From Cohnella lubricantis (GTDB taxonomy: Bacteria; Bacillota; Bacilli; Paenibacillales; Paenibacillaceae): 64,000 nucleotides of DNA. Both the position numbers and the translations under genes were made by a program. The notes beneath the pieces were generated by a model, which saw only the letters and a list, made by a program, of their open reading frames with translations, did not search any database and was not told where the DNA came from. The stretch is taken from NCBI RefSeq assembly GCF_014212015.1, contig NZ_JACJVN010000005.1, positions 1 through 64,000 on the forward strand, written 5' to 3'. Below, one piece after another: positions 9,644 through 17,907 of the stretch; the stretch's first letter is position 1, and the number at the start of each line of letters is the position of its first letter.

Positions 9644-10873
9644 TTATCGAATCGTCGGACAAAGAATTGTAGACTCTCTCACGATCAATTCCGGCTGGTA
9701 GACGACATCTCCCCTCATACAGGCAGCTGTATCGCCACCGGCACCGGTAGCTGCACCATCGCCTGTCGTTGCACCATCGCCTGTCGTTGCACCATCGCCT
9801 GTAGCTGCGCCTGCATTCGCGGCATCCGCTCCTGGCTCCGGCTGCGGACCTGCCAGCATCCCCAGGATCATTGAAGCGGCCCGCGCCCCCATCTCGGCCT
9901 TCGGATGGGCGAGCGTCGTCAGCTTCACGCTTGAGGCGGCCGCAAGCGGCGAATCGTCGAAGCCGATGATCGACAGCTGTTCCGGCACCGAGATGCCCAA
10001 GTCCCTCGCCACATCGAGAAGGGCGACCGCGAGCTCGTCGTTATAGCAGACGAAGGCGGTCGGCGGATTCTCTTGGGTAAGCAGCCGCCTGGCTGCGGCA
10101 AGCGGCTTCTCGTTCTTCTCCTCGGTCGAATAGGTGGTCACAAGCTCCGGCCGCAGGGAGAGGCGATTGTCGCCGCAAGCTCTCATATAACCTTTTAACC
10201 GATGAACGCCCTGCAGGTCGTCCGTCTTGAAGAAGCCCGCAATCACGCGGTGATTCAGCCGGATCAGATGCTCGGCGGCCCTGCGGCCCCCGGCTTCGTC
10301 GTCCATCTTCAAGCAAGGCAGCGACAGCTCCGGGTACCTCTCGTTAATCATCACGATCGGCGTTCCTCGGCGCTGCAGCTCCAGATAGAGATCCAGATTC
10401 GGATTCCCCTGGGCGCTCTTCGTCGGTTCGATTATCAAGCCGCTCACCGGCTGTTCGAGGAAGGCGATCAAGCTGTCGCGTTCCTTCGACTTGTCGTTGT
10501 CCGTGCTGGACAGCAGCAGCCGGCACCCGCGCGAACGCAGCTCTGCTTCGGCGCCTCGAACGATATGGGGGAAAATATAATCCGATATGTACGTCGTCAC
10601 CATCCCGATCGTCTGAACGCCGGGAACCGCCGCTGCCGTTCGCTCCCGGCTCTTGGCGACGAACGTCCCCTTGCCCTGCACCCGGTACAGCAGCCCGTCG
10701 TTCACCAGATCGCCGATCGCCTGGCGGACGGTCTGCCGGCTCATGGCGTATCGGGCCGCGATCTCATGCTCGGTCGGCATCATGTCTTCCGGCTGGAATT
10801 TACCCTCTTCCAGCCATTGCTCGATTTCTCTTTTTAACATCTGATACTTCGGCAATTTCTCGTCTGTATTCAT
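9644..10873 (-). CDS. araR: Arabinose-responsive repressor AraR (GntR/LacI fusion)
   Basis: A 409-residue regulator. The N-terminal GntR-type winged helix (residues 1-70, MMPTEHEIAARYAMSRQTVRQAIGDLVNDG) is joined to a LacI/PBP1-type sugar-binding domain (IGMVTTYISDYIFPHIVRGAEAEL, AFVCYNDELAVALLDVARDLG, SIIGFDDSPLA). This is the AraR architecture: arabinose binding releases it from the araDBA operators. The start at ATG 10873 is the one that gives the usual GntR opening KLPKYQMLKREIEQWL; a longer frame to 10966 crosses the promoter. Near the C-terminus an extra Gly/Ala/Thr/Asp-rich insert, (GDGATT)n, interrupts the last beta strands. It is encoded by 18-bp tandem repeats (see separate entry). 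Confidence 0.92.
   Translation of the reverse strand: MNTDEKLPKYQMLKREIEQWLEEGKFQPEDMMPTEHEIAARYAMSRQTVRQAIGDLVNDGLLYRVQGKGTFVAKSRERTAAAVPGVQTIGMVTTYISDYIFPHIVRGAEAELRSRGCRLLLSSTDNDKSKERDSLIAFLEQPVSGLIIEPTKSAQGNPNLDLYLELQRRGTPIVMINERYPELSLPCLKMDDEAGGRRAAEHLIRLNHRVIAGFFKTDDLQGVHRLKGYMRACGDNRLSLRPELVTTYSTEEKNEKPLAAARRLLTQENPPTAFVCYNDELAVALLDVARDLGISVPEQLSIIGFDDSPLAAASSVKLTTLAHPKAEMGARAASMILGMLAGPQPEPGADAANAGAATGDGATTGDGATTGDGAATGAGGDTAACMRGDVVYQPELIVRESTILCPTIR
9752..9805. repeat. 18-bp tandem repeat inside araR, three copies
   Basis: The unit TGCACCATCGCCTGTCGT occurs at 9752-9769 and 9770-9787, and with two changes at 9788-9805. In the AraR frame it encodes a six-residue repeat of the GDGATT type. 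Degenerate flanking copies extend the low-complexity stretch to about 35 residues (roughly 9735-9840). Because 18 is divisible by three, copy-number change keeps the frame. Confidence 0.85.
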
Positions 10874-10901
10874 CTCGCACCCCGGTCCAACTAATAGCGA
10901 C

Positions 10902-10931
10902 ATTATAACAGCCCGCAAGTTGTAAATACAA
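10902..10931 (-). promoter_or_regulatory. araR promoter
   Basis: TTGTAT (10931-10926) and TATAAT (10907-10902) are separated by 18 bases on the minus strand, 29 bases before the araR start. A palindrome overlaps the -35 box (next entry). Confidence 0.7.
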
Positions 10932-10932
10932 C
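10919..10932. promoter_or_regulatory. Candidate AraR autoregulatory box
   Basis: GTTGTAAATACAAC is a perfect 14-bp palindrome with the same half-site as the two araDBA operators (TTGTA-N2-TACAA) but AA instead of CG in the centre. It overlaps the araR -35 box. Autorepression by AraR is known in B. subtilis; this site is inferred from sequence. Confidence 0.6.
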
Positions 10933-10959
10933 CTGCGCGACACGCGGCCGGATGCGATG

Positions 10960-10989
10960 TTGACATCGATTTTCCCGTTCGGCTATACT
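10960..10989 (+). promoter_or_regulatory. tyrS promoter
   Basis: TTGACA (10960-10965), an 18-base spacer and TATACT (10984-10989) give a near-consensus sigma-A promoter directly before the T-box leader. Confidence 0.8.
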
Positions 10990-11019
10990 GTCTGTAATCT
11001 CATACGCACATACGTTGAA

Positions 11020-11258
11020 CGAGCCCAGTAGCAGCTTTGTCCCTGTTCCAGAAAGTCGGGGGGCGATGGAACCCGATACATACAGAGACTGCGAATTACG
11101 CTCCGGAGTATCTTGGGTAACGCCAAGCGGAATCAGCGAACGATATCTCGCTTCGAGCGGCATGCGCTTAAGTCCTGTCAGGACTGGCGGTGCAATGTGG
11201 GTGGTAACGCGGTTGATGCAATCGTCCCTCTGTCTGTAATGGACAAGGGGCGATTTTT
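11020..11258 (+). promoter_or_regulatory. T-box riboswitch of tyrS
   Basis: A leader of about 300 bases between the promoter and tyrS. The AGTA S-turn motif occurs near 11029. A GAAT-TAC-G stretch at 11093-11100 supplies a plausible UAC tyrosine specifier. The T-box sequence AATGTGGGTGGTAACGCGG lies near 11194-11212. The terminator pairs ATCGTCCC (11221-11228) with GGGGCGAT (11247-11254), followed by six T. Uncharged tRNA-Tyr would stabilise the antiterminator and allow tyrS transcription. Confidence 0.9.
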
Positions 11259-11297
11259 TGTTTTTACTTTGCGAAAAAGAAGGGGTTGTTTCTCGCG

Positions 11298-12566
11298 ATG
11301 AACATTATCGACGAACTCGAATGGCGCGGCGCCATTAACCAGCAATCGGATGAAGAAGGCTTGCGCAAGCTGACGGAGGAGAAGGCGGTCTCGCTGTACT
11401 GCGGCATCGACCCGACGGGCGACAGCATGCATATCGGGCACCTGATCCCGTTCATGGTGCTCAGACGGTTCCAGCTCGCCGGACATCGTCCCGTTATCCT
11501 CATCGGCGGCGCCACGGGCACGATCGGCGACCCGAGCGGACGGACGACGGAGCGCTCGCTCCAGACGATGGAGCAGGTGCAGGCGAACGTCGACGCGCTG
11601 ACCGCGCAGATGAAGAAGCTGTTCGTCACCGACAGCGATGCCAATCAAGTACGGTTAGTGAACAACTACGACTGGACGCACAAGATTAACGTCATCGAGT
11701 TCCTGCGCGATTACGGCAAGAACTTCAGCATCAACACGATGCTGGCGAAGGACGTCGTGGCGAGCCGGCTCGACAGCGGCATCTCGTTCACCGAATTCTC
11801 GTACCAGATTCTGCAGTCGCTCGACTTCCTGCACCTATACCGTCATGAGGACGTGCAGTTGCAAGTCGGCGGCTCCGACCAGTGGGGCAACATTACGAGC
11901 GGCCTTGATCTCATTCGCAAGAAGGAAGGCGTCGACGCCAAGGCGTTCGCATTGACGATTCCGCTGCTGCTGAAGGCCGACGGCACGAAGTTCGGCAAGA
12001 CGGCGGAGGGCAGCTCGGTCTGGCTCGACCCGAAGAAGACGACGCCTTACGAGTTCTACCAGTTCTGGACGAACGTTGACGACCGCGAAGTCGTGAAGTA
12101 CTTGAAGTACTTCACGTTCCTGAGCAAGGAAGAGATCGAGGCGCTCGGGGAGAAGGTGCAGACCGAACCGCACAAGCGCGAAGCGCAGAAGGCGCTCGCC
12201 GAAGAGATGACGCGGTTCGTGCACGGCGAAGAGGCGCTGGAGCAGGCGAAGCGCATTACGGCGGCGCTGTTCAGCGGCGACATCCGCTCGCTGACGGCGG
12301 ACGAGATCGAGCAAGGCTTCAAGGAGATGCCGACGTATGACGCGAGCGCGGCGGATGCGAAGAACATCGTCGAGTGGCTCGTCGATCTCGGCATCGAGCC
12401 GTCCCGCCGCCAAGCGCGCGAGGACATCGCGAACGGCGCGATCTCGATGAACGGCGAGCGCGTCACCGATCTGGAGCTCGTCGTTACGGCCGGGCACGCC
12501 ATCGGCGGGAAGTTCATCATCATCCGCAAGGGCAAGAAGAACTACAGCCTGGTGCGGATGGGGTAA
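11298..12566 (+). CDS. tyrS: Tyrosyl-tRNA synthetase
   Basis: It charges tRNA-Tyr. The 422-residue class I synthetase has the HIGH motif in DSMHIGHLIPF (about residue 45), the tyrosine-binding region around YQILQSLDFLHLY and GGSDQWGNI, and KFGKT in place of KMSKS near 230. The C-terminal S4 RNA-binding domain (EPSRRQAREDIANGAISMNGERV to the end) is complete. The start is ATG 11298; a TTG at 11286 directly abuts the AAGGGG site and is unlikely. Expression is controlled by the upstream tyrosine T-box. Confidence 0.96.
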   Translation: MNIIDELEWRGAINQQSDEEGLRKLTEEKAVSLYCGIDPTGDSMHIGHLIPFMVLRRFQLAGHRPVILIGGATGTIGDPSGRTTERSLQTMEQVQANVDALTAQMKKLFVTDSDANQVRLVNNYDWTHKINVIEFLRDYGKNFSINTMLAKDVVASRLDSGISFTEFSYQILQSLDFLHLYRHEDVQLQVGGSDQWGNITSGLDLIRKKEGVDAKAFALTIPLLLKADGTKFGKTAEGSSVWLDPKKTTPYEFYQFWTNVDDREVVKYLKYFTFLSKEEIEALGEKVQTEPHKREAQKALAEEMTRFVHGEEALEQAKRITAALFSGDIRSLTADEIEQGFKEMPTYDASAADAKNIVEWLVDLGIEPSRRQAREDIANGAISMNGERVTDLELVVTAGHAIGGKFIIIRKGKKNYSLVRMG

Positions 12567-12591
12567 TCGCATAGCCGGCTCATCGCCAAGC

Positions 12592-12621
12592 AGCTCCCGC
12601 AGAACTTATCTGCGGGAGCTT
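12592..12621 (+). terminator. tyrS terminator
   Basis: AGCTCCCGCAGA and TCTGCGGGAGCT form a 12-bp perfect stem with a 5-base loop, followed by TTATT. Confidence 0.9.
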
Positions 12622-12660
12622 TATTCGCTGTTAGCTTCCAACATCAAGCCGTTATACCGT

Positions 12661-13008
12661 TCACTTTCGCTCTACCTGCAGCGACGCTACCTTCTTCATC
12701 GTGTACGTATCCCGCAGCACCTCTTCGCCCAGCACATTCTGCTTGAGCAGCCCGCTGATCTTCGACGAATCCGCCTTGGAGATCAGCCGCCACACTTCCG
12801 AATCGGGCAGCGCCGCATACAGCTTCTGATCGTCGTACTCCCGCCGATCCTGCGCGATAATTCGCACGCGGTATCGGCCGATCTCCAGGTCCGTGACTCC
12901 CTGCTCCTCGCAGTGTCTCATGATTTGCCCGCGCAGTTCCGCCAGCTCCTGCTCGATCTCCTTCTGCTTCTGCTTCAGTTGGTAGTACCGTCTGACCTCC
13001 TTGTCCAC
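12661..13008 (-). CDS. Hypothetical coiled-coil protein
   Basis: A protein of about 115 residues whose N-terminal 45 residues are a charged coiled coil (RRYYQLKQKQKEIEQELAEL). A compact part follows with GRYRVRIIAQDRREYDD and a helical C-terminus. The shape resembles the Gp157/phage-type or sigma-regulator coiled-coil proteins, but I do not recognise a family. The most likely start is GTG 13008, ten bases behind AAGGAG; a GTG at 13017 is too close to that site. It stands alone between the tyrS terminator and the sbcC terminator. Confidence 0.6.
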   Translation of the reverse strand: MDKEVRRYYQLKQKQKEIEQELAELRGQIMRHCEEQGVTDLEIGRYRVRIIAQDRREYDDQKLYAALPDSEVWRLISKADSSKISGLLKQNVLGEEVLRDTYTMKKVASLQVERK

Positions 13009-13141
13009 TTTGCCCACGCTCCTTTTCTAACCCATTCATATGAAGCGAGACAGTCATTTAGTAGCGACATTCACGCGAGAGAGTTATAATGATAAACCAT
13101 CTACTTCGCTGCTCACGCCATTCGCCCTAGCCACACAAGAA

Positions 13142-13171
13142 AATCCCAAGGCCGCTGTCTGCCTCGGGATT
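13142..13171 (-). terminator. sbcDC terminator
   Basis: AATCCC-GAGGC pairs with GGCCTT-GGGATT on the minus strand, followed by TTTTC, 45 bases behind the sbcC stop. Confidence 0.75.
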
Positions 13172-13215
13172 CTATTCTCATAATAGAGCAGCGCTGGACC
13201 CAGCCGAAGCCGGCT

Positions 13216-16200
13216 TCAGCTCACCCGGAACCGCGTATAGCTGAAGCCCTCTACCGACTTCTTCACTTCCAGCACGGCCGGAATCGCCTGCTTCAGCTCC
13301 TGCACATGCGAGATGATGCCGATCATCCGGCCGGTCTGCTGCAGCTCGATGAGCGTGTCGATCGCCTTGCCGAGCGACTCCTCATCCAGCGAGCCGAAGC
13401 CTTCGTCGATGAACATCGTCTCCAGCGAGATTCCGCCCTCATAAGCCTGTATGACATCCGCCATCCCAAGCGCGAGGCAGAGCGAGGCGTTGAACTTCTC
13501 CCCGCCCGACAGCGTCTTGACGTCCCGGTACTGTCCGGTGTAGTTGTCGAAGACGTCGAGGCCAAGGCCGCTCTGCTTGCCGTGCTTCTCGAGCCGGTCG
13601 CTCCTTGCCAGGTAGAACTGCCCGCCGGAGATCGACTGCAGCCGCAGGTTCGCCGCGTGCAGGATGCGATCCAGGAACTCGATGAGCAAATACCGTTCGA
13701 AGGAGATCTTGAACCGGTTGTCCCCGCGCACGACATCGTACAGATCCTTGACGAGTTGATAATGCCGCTCCGCCTCCCGCCAGACCTTGTCCGCCTGAAC
13801 GATCCGCTCGCGTCCCTCGGCGCCGCGATCCAAGTGATCCTGCGCCTTGGCGAGCGACTGCCGCGACTGCTCCACCTGCTGTTCCAGCCGCGCGGTCTCT
13901 TCCGACAGCAAGGCCAGATCCGCGCGCTCCTTGCCCTTCAGCTGGGCCTCCAGCTCCTCGGCCTGCCTACGAACCGTCGCCAGCTCGGCGTCGAACCGCT
14001 CGATCGCCCGCTTCAGCTCCTCGCGGGCCGCATCCGGCAGCTTCGCCTGCTGGTACTCCGCATCCGCCGCGAAGCCCGCGCGCTGGAGCCCGGCGTCGAA
14101 GTCGGCCGCCGCCCGGTCCCTGCGCGCCGAAGCCTCCGCCAGCTGCCGCTCGGCGCCCGCCAGCTCCGCCGCTGCCGCCGCCTGCCGCTCGCGCGCCTGC
14201 TGGAACTGCTGCTGCGCCGCGCGCCAAGCCGCCTCCAGCTTCGCCCTCTCGGCTTCCGTCTCCGCCAACCGCCGCTCCAGCGCCGCAAGCGAGCGAATCG
14301 CCTCGGGCACGCTGTTCAGCGCCTGCTCGTAGAGCGCTTGCTCCGTCGCCAACGCCGTCCGCCGGCTCTGAAGGCTAGCCGACTTCTCCTCGCGCTCGCG
14401 CTGAAGCGCCTCCATTGTCTCCTCCGCTTGCGCCAGCTGCTTCTTCAGCTCGTCCGCTGCTTCCTGGTCCGCCTTCATCTGCTTCACGGCGGCGCTTAGC
14501 TGCTTGCCTTCCTCCACCAGCGATTGATAAGCGCGCTCAATCTCGCCGCCTTCACCCGCCGCGCCGCCCGCAGCGCCATCTGCCGCGTAGCCCAGCGCCG
14601 CCGCTTCTTGCTCCTTCGCTTCGAGCTGCGTATTAAGCAGCTCGCGCCTCGACTTCGCCGCCAAATACTGCGACTCCAGCTCCGACCGGCGGCTCCGCTG
14701 CTGCTCCAGCGCTTCTCGCGACGGCATATCTTCTCCCGCCATCGCCTTGTGCGGATGCTCCGCGCTGCCGCAGACGGGGCAAGGCATCCCGTCATGCAGA
14801 TGCCCGGCCAGCCAGCCGGCCTGTCCCGCAAGCCAAGCTTCCTCGAGCTTCCCATACTCCTGGGCAGCCGTCTCGAACAGCCTCTGCTTGCCGGCCTCGT
14901 CCGAACTAGCATCCCGAAGCTCGCGCGTCAGCTGCAGGCAATCCTGAAGCACCTTCACTTCGGCCCGCATCCGCTCCAGCTTCTCGCTCATCTCCGGCAG
15001 CCGGCGCACCTGCTCGTCCAGCGCGCGAACCTGGTCCGCAAGCTTCTTCCTCTCCTCCTGGCGAGCTGCAACGGCGCCCTCAACCGCAGCAAGCTCTGCC
15101 TGCGCTTGAGAAGCCTCCTTGCCGATCCGCTCCACCGACGCCCGCTTCGCATCCAGCTCGCGGACGACCGGCAGATCCCGGTTCAGTCGCTCCAGCCCGC
15201 GAACTAGCTCCTCCCGCCGCTCAGCCAAACCTTCTTCACGCTTGTACGCTTCTTCGGCTGCCCGATAAGCCTCATCGGCCTGCCGCTTCGCGCCGCCCGC
15301 GGCCTGAAGCTGCCGCTCCTTCTCCCGCGCGTCCTCCGCAGCCGCGGCGGCGTGACGCTCCTGCACCTGCAGCGGCAGCGTCTTCTCCGCCAGCGCCAGC
15401 CGCGCCCGTTCCCGCTCCATCTCCGGAAGCTGCAGCTCCCTGCGTTCACGCTCGCTGCGCTTGCGCTCCAGCTCGGCGAATTGCTCGTTGAGCATCGCCG
15501 CCTGATGATAGCGCTCCAGCAGCTCCTTATGCCGCTTGATATCGGCTTCGAGCTGCGCGGCGCGGTTCGCCTTCTCCGCCTCGTAGAAGGCCAGCTCCGC
15601 ATCCAGCGCGTCCAGCACCTGATGCGTATTGTAGTGCTCTTCGTCCAGCAGCCGATGAAGCTCGGAGCCTTCCCTCTCGGACAAGGCGAGGCGCAGACCC
15701 GTGATGTGCATCTTCAGATCGCGCTCCGCAAGCTCGCAGCCGTTCTGCGCGCTTCTTCGCTTCTCGTTCAAAGCTTCGGCGACGTATTTGAACAGATGCG
15801 TACGGAAGATGCGGCGCATAATCTCTTCTTTATTTTCCGTATCCGAAGTGAGCAGCTTGCGGAACTCCCCTTGGGGCAGCATGACGATCTGGCTGAACTG
15901 GTCCTTCGTCAGCCCGATCAGGCTCTGCATCCGCTCGTTGATCTGCCGCACCATATAGCGGTCGACCATCATCTTCTCCCGGCCGCCGGTCGTCTCCACG
16001 AACTCGTACTTCTCGCCGGTCGCGCTCTTATTCCCCTGCTTCACGTGTGGCAGCTGGCGCAGAATGCGATAGGTGCGATTCTTCAGCTCGAATTCGAACT
16101 CCACGGACGTGTAGACGTCGTCGGAAGCGAACTGGCTGCGCAGCTGCCTGGAATCGCTGCGGTCCTCGCCGCTGGCCTCCCCGTACAGTGCGAAGCAGAT

Positions 16201-16341
16201 CGCGTCGAAAATCGATGTTTTCCCAGCGCCCGTATTGCCGGACACGAGGAACAGCCGGTGGCCGTTCAATTCCGTGAAGTCGATGACTTCCTTGTCCTTA
16301 TACGGCCCGAACGCCGTCATCGCCAGCTTGATTGGCTTCAA
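13216..16341 (-). CDS. sbcC: Exonuclease subunit SbcC (Rad50-like)
   Basis: The ATPase subunit of the SbcCD double-strand and hairpin nuclease. The 1041-residue protein starts MKPIKLAMTAFGPYKDKEVIDF and has Walker A GNTGAGKTS near residue 37. A long coiled coil of about 700 residues follows with the zinc hook CPVC in its middle (DGMPCPVCGSAEHPHK, near 525). The C-terminal lobe carries the ABC signature TLSGGEKFNASLCLALG and Walker B MFIDEGFGSLDEES. It starts with TTG at 16341, behind GGAGGAGGG, because the family N-terminus begins there. It overlaps the end of sbcD by 44 bp, so translation is probably coupled. The coiled coil contains Gly/Ala-rich stretches that vary in this family. Confidence 0.95.
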   Translation of the reverse strand: MKPIKLAMTAFGPYKDKEVIDFTELNGHRLFLVSGNTGAGKTSIFDAICFALYGEASGEDRSDSRQLRSQFASDDVYTSVEFEFELKNRTYRILRQLPHVKQGNKSATGEKYEFVETTGGREKMMVDRYMVRQINERMQSLIGLTKDQFSQIVMLPQGEFRKLLTSDTENKEEIMRRIFRTHLFKYVAEALNEKRRSAQNGCELAERDLKMHITGLRLALSEREGSELHRLLDEEHYNTHQVLDALDAELAFYEAEKANRAAQLEADIKRHKELLERYHQAAMLNEQFAELERKRSERERRELQLPEMERERARLALAEKTLPLQVQERHAAAAAEDAREKERQLQAAGGAKRQADEAYRAAEEAYKREEGLAERREELVRGLERLNRDLPVVRELDAKRASVERIGKEASQAQAELAAVEGAVAARQEERKKLADQVRALDEQVRRLPEMSEKLERMRAEVKVLQDCLQLTRELRDASSDEAGKQRLFETAAQEYGKLEEAWLAGQAGWLAGHLHDGMPCPVCGSAEHPHKAMAGEDMPSREALEQQRSRRSELESQYLAAKSRRELLNTQLEAKEQEAAALGYAADGAAGGAAGEGGEIERAYQSLVEEGKQLSAAVKQMKADQEAADELKKQLAQAEETMEALQREREEKSASLQSRRTALATEQALYEQALNSVPEAIRSLAALERRLAETEAERAKLEAAWRAAQQQFQQARERQAAAAAELAGAERQLAEASARRDRAAADFDAGLQRAGFAADAEYQQAKLPDAAREELKRAIERFDAELATVRRQAEELEAQLKGKERADLALLSEETARLEQQVEQSRQSLAKAQDHLDRGAEGRERIVQADKVWREAERHYQLVKDLYDVVRGDNRFKISFERYLLIEFLDRILHAANLRLQSISGGQFYLARSDRLEKHGKQSGLGLDVFDNYTGQYRDVKTLSGGEKFNASLCLALGMADVIQAYEGGISLETMFIDEGFGSLDEESLGKAIDTLIELQQTGRMIGIISHVQELKQAIPAVLEVKKSVEGFSYTRFRVS

Positions 16342-17503
16342 TCCGCTCGCCCTCCTCCCGATCGATCTCGCGCAGCACCTGCAGGAACAGCTGCTCCGTC
16401 TCTTCGGACACTTCGGATCCCTTGGCGTCTTGATAGAAGGCGCGGAACAGCGACATCATGTCCATGCCCGCCTTGCCCGCGCCGGCCGCGCCTGCTTCCG
16501 ATTGTCCGTTTAGCTGCTCCAGTGCCGCCTTCCGCTCCACATGCATCGCGTTTGGGTAGACGGCCCGAATCCGCTCCATCGGAGAGAGAACCGGCAGCTT
16601 GTCCAGCAAGCGCACGTAGATGTAATCCTCGCTCTTCTCGCCGCGCTCGATCTCCTCCATCAACGCTTCGACCGTTCGCATATCGCGCCTTGGCGTCAGC
16701 AGCCTTTTCTCCACCTTAGCGCTTCCGTCCGCCTCTAGCTCTACTACTAAGTATCCCTTCCTGTGCTTCTCCTCGGAGATGGAATATTTAAGCGGCGACC
16801 CGGCGTACTGAACCTTACCGCTGCCCACGAAGTGAGCCTGATGCAGATGGCCCAGCGCCGTATAAACGAAGCAGTCGAAATGCGCCGCTCTCACATGCTC
16901 CGCTCCCCCGATCGCCAGCGGCCGCTCCGAATCGCTCGTGTTCGGCTCCGCTTCGCCGCCAGGCGTCACGAACGCGTGCCCGACGAACACGCTGCGCACG
17001 CCAGGCGTGAGCGTCTCGCGGATGCGCGCGACCGTCGCTCGCATCGCATCGTCATAGGAATGGATCTCCTCGGCCTGAAGCGCTTGGCGCACAGTCGCCG
17101 GGTCCGCGTACGGCACGAGGTAGCAGTGAACGGGACCATGCTCGTCATACAGCACGACCGGCTCGAAGGGCGGCGCGAACTCGCCCGCCATATGTAATCC
17201 CGCGGCCCGCATCATGTCGCTGCCGAAGTTCAGCCGGCTCGGGCTGTCGTGGTTGCCGGATACGGCCAGCACCGGCGTCTTCAGATCGAGCACGATCGTC
17301 TTCAGCACGCGGTCTAGCAGCTGCACCGCTTCCGTCGGCGGCACCGCCCGGTCGTACAAGTCGCCGGCGATGATAACCGCATCCGGCTTCTCCTTCTCAA
17401 TGTCCTGCAGCAGCTGCTCCAGAACGTATTGCTGGTCCTCCGTCATGTAGACGCTCTGCACCAGCTTGCCCAGATGCCAGTCGGCCGTGTGGAAGAACTT
17501 CAT
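16298..17503 (-). CDS. sbcD: Exonuclease subunit SbcD (Mre11-like)
   Basis: The nuclease subunit of SbcCD. The 401-residue metallophosphoesterase has motif I FFHTADWHLGKL (residues 3-14), IIAGDLYDRAV, VSGNHDSPSRL, and the later histidine motifs VGHAFVT and YTALGHLHQAH that complete the two-metal site. The C-terminal capping domain matches SbcD. The start at ATG 17503 gives MKFFHTADWHLG, the usual opening; GAGAGG lies 12 bases before it, and a second ATG at 17515 would touch that site. Confidence 0.95.
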   Translation of the reverse strand: MKFFHTADWHLGKLVQSVYMTEDQQYVLEQLLQDIEKEKPDAVIIAGDLYDRAVPPTEAVQLLDRVLKTIVLDLKTPVLAVSGNHDSPSRLNFGSDMMRAAGLHMAGEFAPPFEPVVLYDEHGPVHCYLVPYADPATVRQALQAEEIHSYDDAMRATVARIRETLTPGVRSVFVGHAFVTPGGEAEPNTSDSERPLAIGGAEHVRAAHFDCFVYTALGHLHQAHFVGSGKVQYAGSPLKYSISEEKHRKGYLVVELEADGSAKVEKRLLTPRRDMRTVEALMEEIERGEKSEDYIYVRLLDKLPVLSPMERIRAVYPNAMHVERKAALEQLNGQSEAGAAGAGKAGMDMMSLFRAFYQDAKGSEVSEETEQLFLQVLREIDREEGERIEANQAGDDGVRAV

Positions 17504-17603
17504 CCGCGGCACCATCCTCTCTATGAGCTAATGATAGTCTCTATTATAACAAGAGTTGAGCGTCAGCAGGCTGTCAGGAAACATTTGTTCGATGATAATA
17601 AAA

Positions 17604-17624
17604 AGCCCGCCGGCGGCGAGCTTC
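17604..17624 (-). terminator. Minus-strand terminator downstream of the Wadjet operon; copy 1 of a 22-bp direct repeat
   Basis: On the minus strand AGC-T-CGCC and GGCG-G-GCT pair around GCC (one U-G pair), followed by TTTTTATT. It lies about 280 bp behind jetD and is the likely end of the jetABCD transcript. The same 22 bases (17603-17624) recur in the same orientation at 27486-27507. The remainder of the 390-bp gap (17516-17907) holds only a broken small ORF. Confidence 0.7.
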
Positions 17625-17729
17625 GTTAATTACTACTATTCGAGGACGCACAGCAAGCGGACGGACGGAAGCGGACGGTATTTTTGCCGCTCACGATCTC
17701 CATTCTGTAATGGTCTATATAATAAGCGA

Positions 17730-17884
17730 TTAGACTCGACTTGGTCTGAAGTAGTTGTTTTTCTTAAATTGTGTTAGGTCGTTACGGGTCAGCGGGCTGA
17801 AGTCGGCGTCGTAGATTTCACCGCCGCGATGAATTAGTTTCCAACTCGCAACGTCCCCTCCTTGTCCCGAAAATGTACGTCCAT
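17730..17884 (-). pseudogene. Frameshifted small ORF behind jetD
   Basis: From ATG 17884, 24 bases after the jetD stop, the minus strand encodes MDVHFRDKEGTLRVG. It then hits a stop, while the next frame continues LIHRGGEIYDADFSPLTRND and on to a stop at 17730. Adding one base near 17837 would join both parts into a protein of about 51 residues. I do not recognise the family; RGGEIYDADFSP slightly recalls the N-terminus of MazF/PemK toxins (RGEIYxADLSP), but the rest does not follow. There is no clear ribosome binding site. It may be a decayed fifth gene of the operon or a remnant of earlier neighbours. Confidence 0.4.
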
Positions 17885-17907
17885 CTCGGCGAGGGAATCA
17901 TTTCTCT

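Noticed and set aside
13306-14499. A 397-codon plus-strand frame opposite sbcC, and similar long frames opposite araA, araB and alaS
   Set aside because: Same antisense effect; no ribosome binding sites and low-complexity composition.
17730-17884. MazF/PemK toxin gene
   Set aside because: Only a short N-terminal resemblance (GGEIYDADFSP); the following residues do not fit MazF and the frame is broken.
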